Positions 1 through 12,089 of a stretch of 64,000 bases of DNA are shown here, piece by piece; the stretch's first letter is position 1, and the number at the start of each line of letters is the position of its first letter. A program made the position numbers and the translations under genes. A model generated the notes under the pieces. The model was given only the letters and a program-made list of their open reading frames with translations, had not been told where the DNA came from and ran no database searches. This DNA is from Desmodus rotundus (taxonomy: Eukaryota > Chordata > Mammalia > Chiroptera > Phyllostomidae), in assembly GCF_022682495.2 (NCBI RefSeq), contig NC_071389.1, forward strand, positions 104,945,951-105,009,950, read 5' to 3'.

Positions 1-566
1 CCATGTTATCTGCTGTTGGGGTCACAAGCCCAGATCATGACATACATTGATCACTTCCACTCTCAGGAGCATTCTCCAACCCTCATATATGGGGTTGACC
101 AAAAGCCCTATCAAACTCTGGAACTAACGTTTATAGAGTCAGCCCAGGGCCCACAGAGGGACCTAGTCCAAGGGGAGCAACATGGAGAGCAGGTGACTCC
201 CACAGGCCAGCACAGTAATTCTTTCACAGGATCACATGAGATCAGGTCACCAGAATAGTGCTGAGACACTGACTTGGGGTAACTCTCACTCACATAGGAC
301 AAAAAATCTTCAAATACACTGATTGGAAGATAAGCACATAATCAGTAGCTCTCCTCTACCCATCATTCTAGGTTTATAACTCACTCACATTGATTCATGA
401 ATTTTGTAATACATTTTTAAATTAAATTATTTATATAGATGGGATCCCTGCCAAAAGACTTTCCCATCATCCTACACACCCTAAGAGTAGCCCTAGAAAA
501 AGGAATATTTATTTTAAATTTTTTTGTGAAATCACACTTGGTTAATAGATTAAGGGAATTAATGAT
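1..566. other. Unassigned intergenic sequence
   Basis: No gene or clearly recognisable repeat is visible. An 80-codon open frame at 16-258 has no family-like motif and no splice context, so it is treated as chance. The stretch ends at the target duplication of the L1 insertion that follows. Confidence 0.5.
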
Positions 567-581
567 AAGATTTAATGATAG

Positions 582-1074
582 ACCCCTGTGGCTATTGTTA
601 CAATGCTCTTAATTTCAATGTCTTTTGTTATATTTTGTTTGCTTTTTTCTTTTGTTGATTATGTTCCAGTTAAAGGTGAGATCATATGGTATTTGTCCCT
701 CACCACCTGGCTTATTTCACTTAGCATAATGCTCTCCAGTTCCATCCATGCCATTGCAAAAGGTATAAACTCCTTCTTTCTCTCTGCTGCGTAGAATTCC
801 ATTGTGTAAATGTACCATAATTTTTTGATCCACTCATTTCCTGATGGGCACTTAGGTTGCTTCCAGTACTTGGCTATTGTAAATTGTGCTGCTATGAACA
901 TGGGCGGGGGGGGGGGGGGGGTTCTATAGGAGCTACTATAAAGGACACAAGGACAAAATCAAGGGGGAGGGTAGAGGTGGGGGAGGGAGGTGGGACTGGC
1001 TAGAGTGGGGTGGAGGGAAGGGGAGAAAATGCAGACAATTGTAACTGAATAAAAATAAATTAATTAATTAAAAA
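582..1074 (+). mobile_element. 5'-inverted, truncated L1 insertion (twin-priming form)
   Basis: Positions 582-900 are the end of L1 ORF2 in reverse orientation; the minus strand reads peptide such as [20 protein letters not shown]. From about 921 to 1074 the L1 3'UTR and A-rich tail read on the plus strand. The two parts join at a G-run (904-920) that corresponds to the G-rich start of the L1 3'UTR. A perfect 15-bp duplication (AAGATTTAATGATAG) flanks the whole at 567-581 and 1075-1089, so both parts arrived in one insertion. This is the signature of twin priming. The copy cannot code for a functional protein. Confidence 0.9.
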
Positions 1075-1089
1075 AAGATTTAATGATAG

Positions 1090-2110
1090 GTTGCAAGAAG
1101 AAGAAATCTTGGCAGCTAGAACATTGGTCAATCTTAGGGAAAAAGTTTCTGAACCTTTATATATCTTTGTTTCTTTTAGATAGTATTCAGAACAATAAAT
1201 AAAATGGAATCTCAAGGCTTAACATTAACTAACTGTCAAGCCCTTCAGCAGTGTTTACTTACTCAGTGCTTCCTAAACAGCCTCTAACCCTGATCTTGGC
1301 AGTTGAACCATACGTAGCCTGCCTCAGTCTGGTTTTCTCTCTCTCTTCTTATGAGGCAGGTACAACAGAAAAAGCAGCTAGCCAGTTCTTACAGGGTCCT
1401 TTCTAGGCCCTAATTAGACTACTGCTATCAATGTTTCCGGTGCTCGAAAGCCTATCAAAAGCTCATGGGCAGTTATTAGTTGGTTTTCTTTCACTCCAGT
1501 CCACCCTTCAGCTCTGCTCTGCCATATTGGAGTTGAACTTTAAGCATTTCTCCTTTGCAGTAAGTGTGATGTTGAGCTTTGTCAGTAAAGCACTCTGGGG
1601 GAACGCTGCAGGAAGAAGTGGCTTCTCTTTCTGGTTCATGAGATATGTTCATCTCATTAGAAAACTGCATAAACACAGTCTTCTCTACTGTGCCTGATTG
1701 GCCAGGAACACATGGCACCTTTCAGTGGGACTTGTCCCCCACCACCCACTGTAGGAAGCTGTGTAGGAGAATGCCTCTGAGGTGCACCTCACCATCATAG
1801 GCTTTCCCTAGAGTCATTTTCTAATGTGAAACTTACAACACTCACTGTGAATATCTTCATTCTGCCAAAGATTCTTCAAATGGTTAGGACTTAAAAACAG
1901 AGATGGGCCTTAAGAAACACCTACATTTTCAACATGTTTTCTTCATTCTCATTCCTTGGAGGAAGAAAGACTGGGAGAAATGAAGGCAATATCTGCCTAA
2001 GCTCCTTAGGCAGATATTGGCAAATTGAACATTAATCTGGCTCTTAGGTTTCCTGAAACTTGTGGCATCAAATTCATTGGGGAACACTTTCTACGTATTT
2101 GTCGGTATTC
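1090..2110. other. Unassigned intergenic sequence
   Basis: No exon or confidently named repeat is visible. It contains one perfect short inverted repeat (1987-2019), listed separately. Confidence 0.45.
1987..2019. repeat. Perfect inverted repeat, 15-bp arms, 3-base loop
   Basis: Arm 1987-2001 is CAATATCTGCCTAAG, the loop is CTC, and arm 2005-2019 is the exact reverse complement. No terminal-repeat element is visible around it. It could be a fold-back relic or a chance palindrome. Confidence 0.8.
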
Positions 2111-2114
2111 TAAA

Positions 2115-2280
2115 GACTTTCCTAGAATAACTCATTTAATCCTCACTCACCATCATCATATGAGGTCTGTCCAACTCTTAACTTGGTTATAAATGAAGTT
2201 AAATAACTTGGTTGAGGGCTACAAGTGGCAGCACTTGAACTTCAACCAGAGTATTCTGGCTCCAAGATACACATTTGTAA
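2115..2280 (-). mobile_element. MIR SINE, ancient
   Basis: The plus strand follows the reverse complement of the MIR consensus: 'TCATTTAATCCTCAC', then 'ATGAGGT', then 'AAGTGGCAG', then 'CTGGCTCCA', in the expected order and spacing. The copy is strongly diverged. Confidence 0.65.
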
Positions 2281-2289
2281 CTACTGTGC

Positions 2290-3245
2290 TAAAGCAAAGT
2301 ACTTGGAAATAAAGCTCAGAGTATCTTTGGGGGGATCCTTAAAGACAGCCCTTGAAAACCCCCACAGTCTAATGACTACACTCCAAAACTTTGAACCCAA
2401 ACATTACTTTCTCCATTTGGCAGCTAAATACTGAAAGTTGCTAGAGATGTCACAAAGCCCGACTGTCATACTGAGTTTAAACACTTGATCATTTATCTCA
2501 AGGGGAGCCTCAACCCTCCCTACCAGTTCTACAGTTTCCCTCATCACAGGCTCATGGTCCCTTGTGCTTGAGGCATTTCCCTCTGACCTTCCACACCCTC
2601 TCCTTGAGAGCCCTTTCCATCCCTAATTTGTCTCATATTTTACTGAAAAAATGGAAGTCATGAGACAAGAACTCCTTTATCTCCCCACAATTGAATCCAC
2701 AGGTCCCTCAACATTTACAAACATATTTTTATCCTGTTGCAATGGAGAAAGGCCTTCTCGCAATAGCAGGTCTTTCCACTGTGCTCAGATCACTTCCACA
2801 CTACTCTTCATGGAGTCCAATCCTTCAGTTACCTCCTCCCCTTCAGCTCTCCCGCATCAGTACTCCCTCTCTACTTGACTGATGCCATCGCTACACTCAT
2901 GTGCTGTGGTATCTCCCACCTTCATAAAGAGACTCTCCTTTGATTCCACAGACCATCCCAGGTATCTTCTTACTCTTCTATCCTTGTCTACAGAAAACCA
3001 TATTGAAATGGTTATATTCATTATGTGACTTAACATCCAAACAGCTCTGATGGAAGAGATGACTCTTTAAATAAAATCACACTTGTCAAATCCCCAGTAA
3101 CTTTTCCATGTTTTCTAATCCAATGGCTTTTTCTCAGAAACTTACCTCATTCAATTAATTTGGTAGCCTTTAACACTGATTGCTTTTTCAAACACTTTCT
3201 ACCTTTGTTTCCCTAATAACACATGTTGGTTTTCCTCCACATCAG
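2290..3245. other. Unassigned sequence with weak L2-like phrases
   Basis: The stretch 2520-3010 has the C/T-rich wording common in the 3' part of L2 ('CCTCTCCTTGAGAG', 'TTCCCTCTGACC'), but it is not continuous enough to call. No exon is supported; short frames at 2651-2882 overlap each other and lack context. Confidence 0.3.
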
Positions 3246-3249
3246 GCAG

Positions 3250-3462
3250 ATGGGCTTGGTAGACCAAGGACTGGGGAACATTTCCTATTAAGGACCAAAT
3301 ATAATATATTTTAGACTTTACAGACTACATAGAACTCTGTCTTATAATTCTCTCTCTTTTTTAAACATCACTTTAAAATGTAAAAAGTTATTCTTAGTTC
3401 ATGGCAACACCATGAGATTACAGGCCAGATTTGGCCTGTGGGTTGCAGTTTGCCAGGCCCTG
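3250..3462 (-). mobile_element. hAT-Charlie-type DNA transposon relic (MER group)
   Basis: The 3' side reads GGCCAGATTTGGCCTGTGGG, then CAGTTTGCCAGGCCCTG, which is the terminal part of the mammalian MER/Charlie non-autonomous hAT elements. The other end has the matching 'ACCAAGGACTGGGGAACATTTCCTATTAAGG' type sequence in degraded form. No transposase frame remains. The exact subfamily cannot be fixed by eye. Confidence 0.6.
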
Positions 3463-3464
3463 GC

Positions 3465-4190
3465 TCAAACAACAAAGGTTTATTTCCTACATATGTTCCA
3501 TGTGAATCTTGGGTCAACAGGTTTGGGCTCACAGCACTGACTCAAAACCCATGTTGGTTGACAGACACTATCTCAAACATGATGGTCACTGTGCTGGGGT
3601 GGAAAGGACTTAAGAATGTTCCACATCAGCAATCGTTCCTCCCAACTTGTTGGCTGAAAGTAGTCACATGGCCTTCTCAACCATGAGGGAGCCAGGAAGC
3701 TTAACCTCATTGCTGAGCATCACTAAATAGAATCACGTTGTTGGGAAAGAGTTCTCCAAGGCCTCTCATGTCTCTGCCGGCAGCTTTTGCTCCAGAGCAT
3801 CTCTTCAAGGGCATCTGTATAATGCAAAGCTTTGGAGGATAAAAATCATTTGTTTACTTTCCAATACAATAGAGGCAATGTCTTTCTGAGGCAACAGATA
3901 GGCCAGTCTTCTGAGAGCCCATTAAAAAGATTGGGGTTCTGAAAGCTCTGAGTTTCCCACCTGAGATGCAAACCTACTACTGTGTGTGCCACATCTCCAC
4001 GTCACACCCACGGGATTTAGGGGCAGGGGAAATGACACAAACATGAACTTCCTGATGCTTTCTGTGCTGTGAAAAATGGAATTCCTTTGTCTCCAACACA
4101 GCATCTTGTGTCTTCCATCAGCATCCATGAAACTGTAACAGGTGAAGTCACAAGACAAAGAAGGGCCCCACTCACAGGAGCTTTATATAA
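3465..4190. other. Unassigned intergenic sequence
   Basis: No gene, RNA gene or confidently named repeat is recognisable here. Confidence 0.45.
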
Positions 4191-4194
4191 CAGT

Positions 4195-4435
4195 GAGACA
4201 TTTTCATTCTTGTCACTTCATCTGAAATGTCTTCCCTGAATCCATTTCCCTACACATTATCTTATCTATTTCCTTCATCAAAATTATAAAAATCAGAAAA
4301 ACAAATTCTATCCTGATTTTCCACTTCCTTCCTCTTCAATGTAAGCTCCTTGAAAGGTTCCATCATCCTCTCCAGTGTCAAGGAACAGTGGTCTGGCACA
4401 TGTTACAGACTCAAAATAGTTGTGTTGAAGGAAGG
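4195..4435 (+). mobile_element. L2 LINE 3' end, ancient
   Basis: The order 'AATGTCTTCCCTGA', 'AATGTAAGCTCCTTGA', 'CCAGTGTC...GGTCTGGCACA', 'GTTGAAGGAAGG' follows the L2 3' terminal consensus on the plus strand. The coding part is absent. Confidence 0.65.
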
Positions 4436-4439
4436 GAGA

Positions 4440-5165
4440 GAGAGGAAGGAAATTAATGTGGGTGCCCCTGACCCATGATTGGTCTGAGTCCTCTCCAGCT
4501 CCAGAGTTTAAGTGCACTAAAAGGGGCTGACCTAAGGGATGGCTAAGCCTTCAGGAAAGGTCAGCTACTGAGAGTCAACCCAGACTTAGAGGTCTCTCTC
4601 CCATCAGGAACAAGAACACTTGACTTGTTCCCAGGTCAAACTCATCCCTGAAGGGAACCAAAATTTCTCCATTGAAGGAACAAGTCTGGTTACAATGTCT
4701 TGGCTGGCCCTGAGCTGAGTTTGCTGGATCCCCTCACTCTGCACAGCAAAGCTAACCCTAACAGTACTGGGAGAGGCCTGGGTATCTGTGCTTCACAGGG
4801 ATGAAGGAGGGGAGGGAATGGGGCAGACAGTCTCTCTTTAATTTGCATCTCTCTTTTAGCATGGATTTCATAAAATTCTCTGCCTTTTTTTGTAGATTTG
4901 ATTTCCACTCCAGTGACTCCTATAATTTTTAGATCAAAAATCAGACACCTGCCTTTCTTTGCCCTGCCAAATTTGAAGGGGTGATTTTTTAAAAGTCATG
5001 TTTTTGTAAAAATATAAGTTTTCCAATTTTCCATGATCTCTTTCCAGAACTGTGTCTCCTGTTGATCTTTGTTTCCTCCTGCCATCTTAGCATTCTCCCC
5101 AGCCACTCCTTCTGCTCTTCACATTACTAGCTTTTTTGGGGATTTCATTTTAAATCCACTGTATT
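4440..5165. other. Unassigned intergenic sequence
   Basis: Nothing is recognisable beyond short chance frames. A 72-codon minus-strand frame at 4690-4908 shows no domain or splice context. Confidence 0.45.
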
Positions 5166-5172
5166 ACCTTGT

Positions 5173-5350
5173 ATATGTTGACATTTTTAGTCAACATATC
5201 TTTTATCTTTTAAGATAAAAGATTATTTTATCTTAAAAGATAAAATAATATCTTAATAGATAAATAATAATATAATAAATAGATAAAATAATATCTTAAA
5301 AGATAAGATTTTATCTTATAAAAGATAAAAGATTATTTTATCTTTTCTTA
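5173..5350. repeat. AT-rich palindromic low-complexity tract
   Basis: It opens with a 10-bp inverted repeat (5173-5182 and 5190-5199, loop 7). Many forward and reverse copies of a GATAAAA / TTTTATC motif follow, including repeats of AAAAGATTATTTTATCTT near 5216 and 5327. The arrangement can fold back on itself at several registers. It is non-coding. Confidence 0.75.
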
Positions 5351-7555
5351 CCTGAATTTTAGATATTGCAAGTGGGCTTGAGGAGAATGATATCAGTTTT
5401 TACTTGCTTACTTTAAATTGCAGCAATAGTTCAAAGACTCAATAATTTTTTCAAAGTGAAGTAAGCAAATGTTTATATGGGTAAAGGAGGGCAAATGTGA
5501 GTCACACATTTCTAATGCTTTGGCACCGCTTTCTTTATTAACTTAAACAGTGATTCCCAGAAGGTACTCCTACAGAATAGTTTCCAATGAGATGGGCTAA
5601 TGTGTGCTCAAGTTTTAAAGACAGTATTGTCCCAATTACCTGAAAAAAATAGATGAAATGAAATATTTTATCAGTGTTAACATTTTTCTCCAATAGCATT
5701 CATGCATGCGGAAGTTGCTGCTGCTTACCTGTTAACACAAGTCAAGAGATGACCAAATCTAATAAATAATCAAGGGCAAACATATATTGATCAGAAATTC
5801 AGAATCTGATAAGCTTGCTACATCTGATTGTATTTTTTTCCAGATACATTATTTCATATGTCTGAAATGACTCCTGATTTCATGAGGAAATAAACTCAAT
5901 ATTTGTGGATTTTTTAAATGAACTCTCTGATTTCTAGTTGTTCTAGTGTCTAAACATAAGTGTGACTTATTATTTCAGACCATGACACAGATTGCTGTCT
6001 CCTCATAATTGCAACGTTACACAATGTTTAAAATTTAGTCTTAGAGACTCTCATGTTACCAATTCCACATTCTTTAAAATTCATTAGCTGACCTAGTCAG
6101 CCCAAGAAACATTCCTGAAATAACAGCAAAGAAGGTCAAAAATTCCTCACAAGAGTGTACCTCCCATTGTCTCCTTTAATCAACTTTCCCATCTGGTTTT
6201 TCCATATAAAACCACAAAGTCAGAATGTTTATTCCTTTCTATATATGTTGATTCAAAAAACGGTTGTTCTTATCTAGGAAATCTTGACTTACTTAATGCC
6301 AAGTGAACTTTCATTAGGGTTCTTGCTTTGTTGATGGTTGTGCTGGCTATGGATTGTCACCTTATCATTGTTTCTTATCAGTTGATGTTTGTGTGTGTGT
6401 CTGTGTGTGTGTTAACTTGAATGACATGTAATTCAACCTCAGGTCAACAAAATGATTTAAATCCCCATCTTTGTAGACTCATTTAATATGAAAGCATATA
6501 AATCAGGTACTATGAAATAATGAAGGAAACATCATTCATCAAACTGTTAGTCTACAGTAATGAGGCCAGATGCTGAGTTTTGGTGAAGAGAAGTAAAGCC
6601 ATCTTATGATGTATTTGACATAAGCTACGTGCCCAAGTGTTTGTGGCATAGGTAATTTTTCAGGAGACTTCATGCCTCCACTGAGAAAACACCCTTGATA
6701 TTTATGACCCATCTCCACTTCAAAGTTCACTTGGGTTTTTATGTGCCCTGTTCTTCCAATCTCCACACCTATGAGAAAGAAAAAAAGTGATTGGTTTCCG
6801 TGTATATATTATCACTGTTTGCATGTTATAGTGAAGTTGAACATTATAATTCCACTTGTTTGCACATTTAAATGTACCAATAAACTGTTCAGATCATCTT
6901 TTCCCAAGTGGAGGTCATGTCCAGAGTGGTGTTATTTTTCCAAAGTCTAGTTGCTGTTAAAGTTATCATATAAGAGGTAAGGAAATACCTTGCCTGTGTG
7001 GAAATAGGTAACCAAGGCAATATGGTCCAGCACTGCATGAAAAGTAAGTACTAGTCAATATACTGACTGAGAGCCAACTACTCTTATTTATCCAACTAAA
7101 ATTCTATGCTATGTCACAGTTACATGAAAGATGAAGAATTAATTAGGTTTTCTCAGTATTTCCTACAGTCCGTGTATTCTTTCTCACTAAATAACTGCTA
7201 ATTTTGTACTATTTAATAAGACAATTATGATAGAGAATGAGAAAATAAAGTGAGTTTCAACTAGTGTCTGTGACAGGAGTTCTAAAATAAAGAGGAAAGT
7301 TTAACCTTGAAGGAACTGGCTAGGTCAAGAGAGCTGTGCCCAAATCAGGATGGGCCAGCCGTCCTCTGAGGCACCTGAGTCCCAGGATGTTCCCCATTCC
7401 TCTGCCCACCACATGAACTCTGATGTTTTGATGTCTCCTGGTCCATGACTCCTCTTCTGTATTCGTTGTCTAAGTGATTTAACTCACAATCATGATTTCA
7501 GTGGATACTAGGCAGGTTTGTCTCTAACAACTTTATCTTTCTCCTTAATCAGCTT
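5351..7555. other. Unassigned intergenic sequence with a short TG microsatellite
   Basis: No exon or confident transposable element is seen in these 2.2 kb. A short imperfect (TG)n tract lies at about 6386-6412. Frames at 6539-6766 and 6741-6950 overlap on opposite strands and look like chance. Confidence 0.45.
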
Positions 7556-7559
7556 CCCT

Positions 7560-8130
7560 TCCTTTCCTTCTAGGAGTTGCTCTCCCACACTCCCATTGCC
7601 CAAGCTATCCTCCTTCCTCACCTATTTCCACTGCTCTGGCTTAGGCCCTCACCACCTCTAACTTGATCTAGTGCAATAGCATCCTCACTATTACCTGTCG
7701 CTAGTCTCAAACCACATCAATCAACCCCTCAAAATCTTCCTCTAGTATGCAAATTGCAGTAAGTCTGTCTCTTGATAAAAATTCTTCAAGCTCTGGACAT
7801 GTGACTCAGGTGGTTAGAGTGTCATCTCACACACCAAAGGTTTCGGGTTCAATCCTCAGTCAGGGCACATACTTAGGTTGTGAGTTTGATCACTGATCAG
7901 GGTGTGTATAAGGGCGGAAACAGATGTATATTTATCTCTCACCTCGATGTTTCTCTCTCTCTAAAATCAATAAAATAAACATATCCTTGTATGAGTATTA
8001 AAAAAGTTCTTCAAGATCTTAGCATCACCCAGGACAAAATCTTAACTCCTTTTTATGATCTACCAAGTTCTTCACAAATCTGGATCTTAGTTCTCAGGTC
8101 AGCACCATCTTCTTAATTTCACCACTTTTG
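7560..8130 (+). mobile_element. L2 LINE fragment, interrupted by a VES SINE
   Basis: The phrases 'GGCTTAGGCCCTCACCACCTC', 'GCAATAGCATCCTCACTATTACCTG' and, beyond the SINE, 'ACAAAATCTTAACTCCTTTTTATGATCTACCAAG' match successive parts of the L2 3' region in order. The SINE at 7791-8006 splits it. It has no coding capacity. Confidence 0.6.
7791..8006 (+). mobile_element. VES-type tRNA-derived SINE
   Basis: The head carries a pol III A-box-like segment (GACTCAGGTGGTTAGAGTG) and a B-box-like segment (GGTTCAATCC, at 7847). The rest shows the VES body wording: 'AGGGCACATACTTAGG', a T/C-rich stretch near 7930-7970, and an AATAAAATAAA-type tail. A 9-bp duplication (TTCTTCAAG) flanks it at 7782-7790 and 8007-8015. 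VES SINEs are known from bats, which is the main taxonomic clue in this half of the window. Confidence 0.85.
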
Positions 8131-8626
8131 AGATGTTTGTGCTTTCAAATTTTATCAAAATTTTGACAAATTTTATCATGTATTATCAAAATAATACATG
8201 TACATAATTTGAAAAATCAAGTAATATGGGGGAGGAGGAGTTGTAATTAAGTGCTTTCTCCAATCCTCTCCTCTCCCAGTCCAGACCCACAGGGTGGGCA
8301 CTTTCTATCACATGTTCCTAATTGTTCTGTGTTTACCAGTATATTCCTAGATAATAGATTTCACTGTCATTTTTCACTTAGCAGCTTTAGGGATCCCCTT
8401 CCTGCATTCTCCACTACCTTCCAATATACAAGTAGTTATATAACTTATTTGTCTCTCTACTGATTATCTTTTTTAACTTCAAATACTACAGCTAAATTTC
8501 TATTTCTTAAGGTATCAACTCTAGGTATTATCTTTCAACCCTTCAGATTTTAATATGAGGATCAGAGCCTTCCTACCCTTCCCAAAACCTCACCCCCAAC
8601 CATGCCTCTTCTTACTTGTCATTTGC
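8131..8626. other. Unassigned intergenic sequence
   Basis: Pyrimidine-rich wording resembles the 3' part of an old L1, but no assignment is secure. No exon is seen. Confidence 0.35.
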
Positions 8627-8637
8627 ACTTTTACAAT

Positions 8638-11141
8638 ATTTTATTAATACTTTTGATTTCTATTGTTGGTCAAGTACAGTTTTCTGCCATTCCCCCCCAC
8701 CCCTCACCACCATTCCAGCCTTCCCCACTTCCCTCCCTTGTTTCCAGCCCCCCCTCTTGTTATTGTCCATGTGCCCTTTATAATTATCCTGTAAACCCTT
8801 CACCCTTTTCCCCCATTATCCCCTCCCCTCTCCCTTCTGGTTACTGTCAGCTCATTCCCAATTTCAATGTCTTTGGTTATATTTTGATTGCTTGTTTCAT
8901 TTGTTGATTAGGTTCCAGTTAAAGGTGAGATCACATGGTATTTATCTTTCATCACTTGGCTTATTTGACTTACCATAATGCTCTCCAGTTCCAGCCATGC
9001 TGTCACAAACAGTAGGGGCTCCTTTTTTCTTTCTGCTGCGTGAAATTCCATTGTACCATAGTTTTTTTGACCCACTCATCTACTGATGGGCACTTACATT
9101 GCTTCCAGCACTTGGCTATTGTAAATTGTGCTGCTATGAACATTGGAGAGCATAGGGTCTTCTGGATTGGTGTTTCAGGATTCTTAGGATATAATCATAG
9201 CAGTGGGATTGCTGGGTCAAAGGGCAGTTCCATTTTTAGTTTTTTGAGGAAATTCCATACTGTTTTCCATAGTGGTTACACCAGTCTGTAATCCCACTGA
9301 CAGTGCACTAGGGTTCCATTTTCTTCAAAACCTCTCCAACACTTGTTTGTTGCTTTGTTTATGATGGCCATCATCACTGGTGTGAGGTGGTATCTCATTG
9401 TGCTTTTAATTTGCATCTATCTGATGGTTAACAATACTGAGCATATTTTCATATGTCCCTGGGTCCTCTGTATGTCCTCCTTGGAGAAGTCTTTTGCCCA
9501 TTTTTAATTGGGTTGCTTGTCTTCTTAGAGTGGAGTTGTGTGAGTTATTTATATATTTTGGAGATCAAACCCTTGTCTGAAGTATCATCGGCAAATATGT
9601 TTTCCCATACAGTTGATTCTCTTTTCATGTTAATGCTGTTTTCTTTAGCCATGCAGAAGCTTTTTATTTTCATGAGATCCCATTTGTTTATTCTTTCCTT
9701 TATGTTCCTGGCTCTAGGGGACATATTAGTGAAAATATTGCTGTGAAGAACATCTGAGATTTTCCTGCCTATGTTCTCCTGAGGGCTTTATGGTGTCATG
9801 AATTGTATTTAAGTCTTTTATACACCTTGAATTTATTTTTGTGTATGGTGTAAGTTGGTGGTCAAGTTTCATCTATTTTTTCCTGCATGTAGCTGTCCAG
9901 GTCTCCCAACACCATTTGTTGAAGAGGCTCTTTTTACTCCATTTTACGCTTCTGCCCCCTTTGTGGAATATTAATTGACTGTAGAGACTTGGGTTTATTT
10001 CTGGGCTCTCTGTTCTGTTCCATTGGTCTATGTGCTTGTTTTTATGCCAGTACTAGGCTTTTTTGATTATGGTGGTCTTGTAATACAGTTTGATATCAGG
10101 TATTGTGATCCCTCCTACTTAGTTCTTATTTCTCAAAATTGGTGAGGCTATTTGGGGTTGTTTATGGTTCCATATAAATTTTTGAAGTGTTTGTTCTATA
10201 TCTGTGAAGTATGTCATGGGTACTTGAATAGGGATTGCATTGAATCTGTAAATTGCTTTGGGTAGTATGGACATATTGATGATGTTAATTCTTCTGATCC
10301 ATTAACATGGTATGTTTCCATTTGTTTGTGTCTTCCTTAATTTCTTTCTTCAGAGTTGTGTAGTTTTCTGAGTACAGGTCTTTCACCTCCTTGGTTAGGT
10401 TTATTCCTAGGCACTTTATTTTTCTTGTTGCTATATCAAATGGGATTTTTTCCCCTGATTTCTGTTTTTGATATTTCATTGTTGGTATACAGGAATGCCT
10501 TTGATTTCTGAGTGTTGCCTTTGTATCCAGCTGTTTTGCCAAATTCATTTATTAGGTTGAGCAGTTTTTTGGTGGAGTCTATAGGATTTTCTATGTACAC
10601 TATCATGTCATCTGCAAACAGTGACAGTTTTGCTTCCTCCTTTCCAATTTGGATGCCTTTTATTTCCTTTCCTTGTCTGATTGCTGTGGCTAGGACTTCC
10701 AATACTATGTTGAATAGGAATGGTGAGAACAGATATCCTTGCTTTGTTCCTGATCTTAGTGGGAAAGCTCTAAGTTTTTGCCCATTGAGTATGATGTTGG
10801 CTGTAGGTCTCTCATATATGGCCTTTATTAGGTGAGGAATATTCCCTCTATTCCAACTTTGCTGAGTGTTTTTGTCATAAATAGGTGCTGTACCTTATCA
10901 AATGCTTTTTCCGCATTTATTGATATGATCATGTGATTTTTGTCTTTTCTATTGTTTATGTGATGTATTATGTTTATTGATTTGCGAATATTGTACCATC
11001 CTTGCATCCCTGCGATGAATCCCACTTGGTCATGGTGTGCGATCTTTTTAATGTATTGCTGGATGCGGTTTGCCAATATTTTGTTGAGGATTTTAGCATC
11101 CATGTTCATCAGCGATATTGGCCTGAAGTTTTCTTTCTTTT
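8638..11141 (-). mobile_element. 5'-truncated L1 (ORF2 C-terminal part and 3'UTR)
   Basis: The minus strand carries the L1 3'UTR (8638-8900) and then ORF2 read leftwards from about 11140. Peptide fragments include the reverse transcriptase motif LFADDMIVY (within 10436-10702) and the upstream RT block [10 protein letters not shown]...HHDQVGF (10828-11109). The reading frame is broken into at least four frames by indels, so it is a dead copy. An 11-bp duplication (ACTTTTACAAT) flanks it at 8627-8637 and 11142-11152. The endonuclease domain, ORF1 and 5'UTR are missing through 5' truncation. Confidence 0.9.
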
Positions 11142-11152
11142 ACTTTTACAAT

Positions 11153-12085
11153 CTTGATATGTTATTTGGTAACAATAATGTTTCTGCTGTTTGTCTATAG
11201 GTAGATTCTTAAAGTTTTCAATATCAATAGCACACTTACCTAGATATTGGTCACTCAGAGCTAGTGTGTTATGATCACGCTCCTTCCCCTTATAGCTCTT
11301 ATGCTCTGAAATACCTAATTGCCTTTCTAGCATTTCCTCCCTTTATTATATTCTTCCATTCCTCCAGCATCTCAGTGGTGCTATCTAGTCTATGGATCCT
11401 GTTTGTCTCCAGGAGCTCTCCTGGACCTGTCCATCTTCCTGCTGCATTCTGTCGCTCTGGATGCCTACTGTTCATCTGAATAGGAGCCATTGTTTTCAGG
11501 ATTCTTCCCTTTGTTTACTGTTCCATTTGGCTGAAACATTAGTAGCTTCCTAAGGAGTAAATTTTAGTGTGTGAGAAATAAAGTTTCTGCACCTTGGTAT
11601 ACTTAATAGTATATCTATTGACCCTTCTCACTTGATTGATACCGTGGCTTGCATAGACAGCATTCCAAGCTCTAGATGTCTTACTGTCGGCACATTAAAG
11701 GTATTGATCTGTTTGACTTCAACAGTATAGCTTAACACCCAACCTATTCTCCTTCCATATGAGTAGTCCTGTGTTTTCCTAATTGATCTATTAGATCATA
11801 CCTTTATTCTTCGTTCTATTAAGTGTCACATGCTATTGTCTAAATGTGGAAGGTGTCTATGTTTCACTTTATTTTTTACTTTTTATTTATTGTGTTAGAC
11901 ATAGAATAGGAATTTTTAATTGGAAAATTAAAATCTATTTACATCTCCAGGAAATTTCAGTAAATTATTTCTTTGATAATTTTTCCCCTCCAAATTCTGT
12001 ATTCCCATGAAAACCTCATTCATTCATTGGATGTTTTACTTCATGATTTAATTTCTATGAAATTCTAGGAAAACCAAAACTATTA
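11153..12085. other. Unassigned intergenic sequence
   Basis: No gene or recognisable repeat. Overlapping short frames at 11264-11490 on both strands lack any family resemblance. Confidence 0.45.
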
Positions 12086-12089
12086 TGAC

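Noticed and set aside
16..258. 80-codon plus-strand frame at the left edge
   Set aside because: No domain, no splice context, and an overlapping opposite-strand frame of equal quality.
904..920. G-run as a possible regulatory G-quadruplex or assembly error
   Set aside because: It corresponds to the G-rich start of the L1 3'UTR at the inversion breakpoint, so it is explained by the insertion.
7791..8006. tRNA gene candidate
   Set aside because: The A and B boxes belong to a VES SINE; no cloverleaf with paired acceptor stem is present, and target duplications show an insertion.
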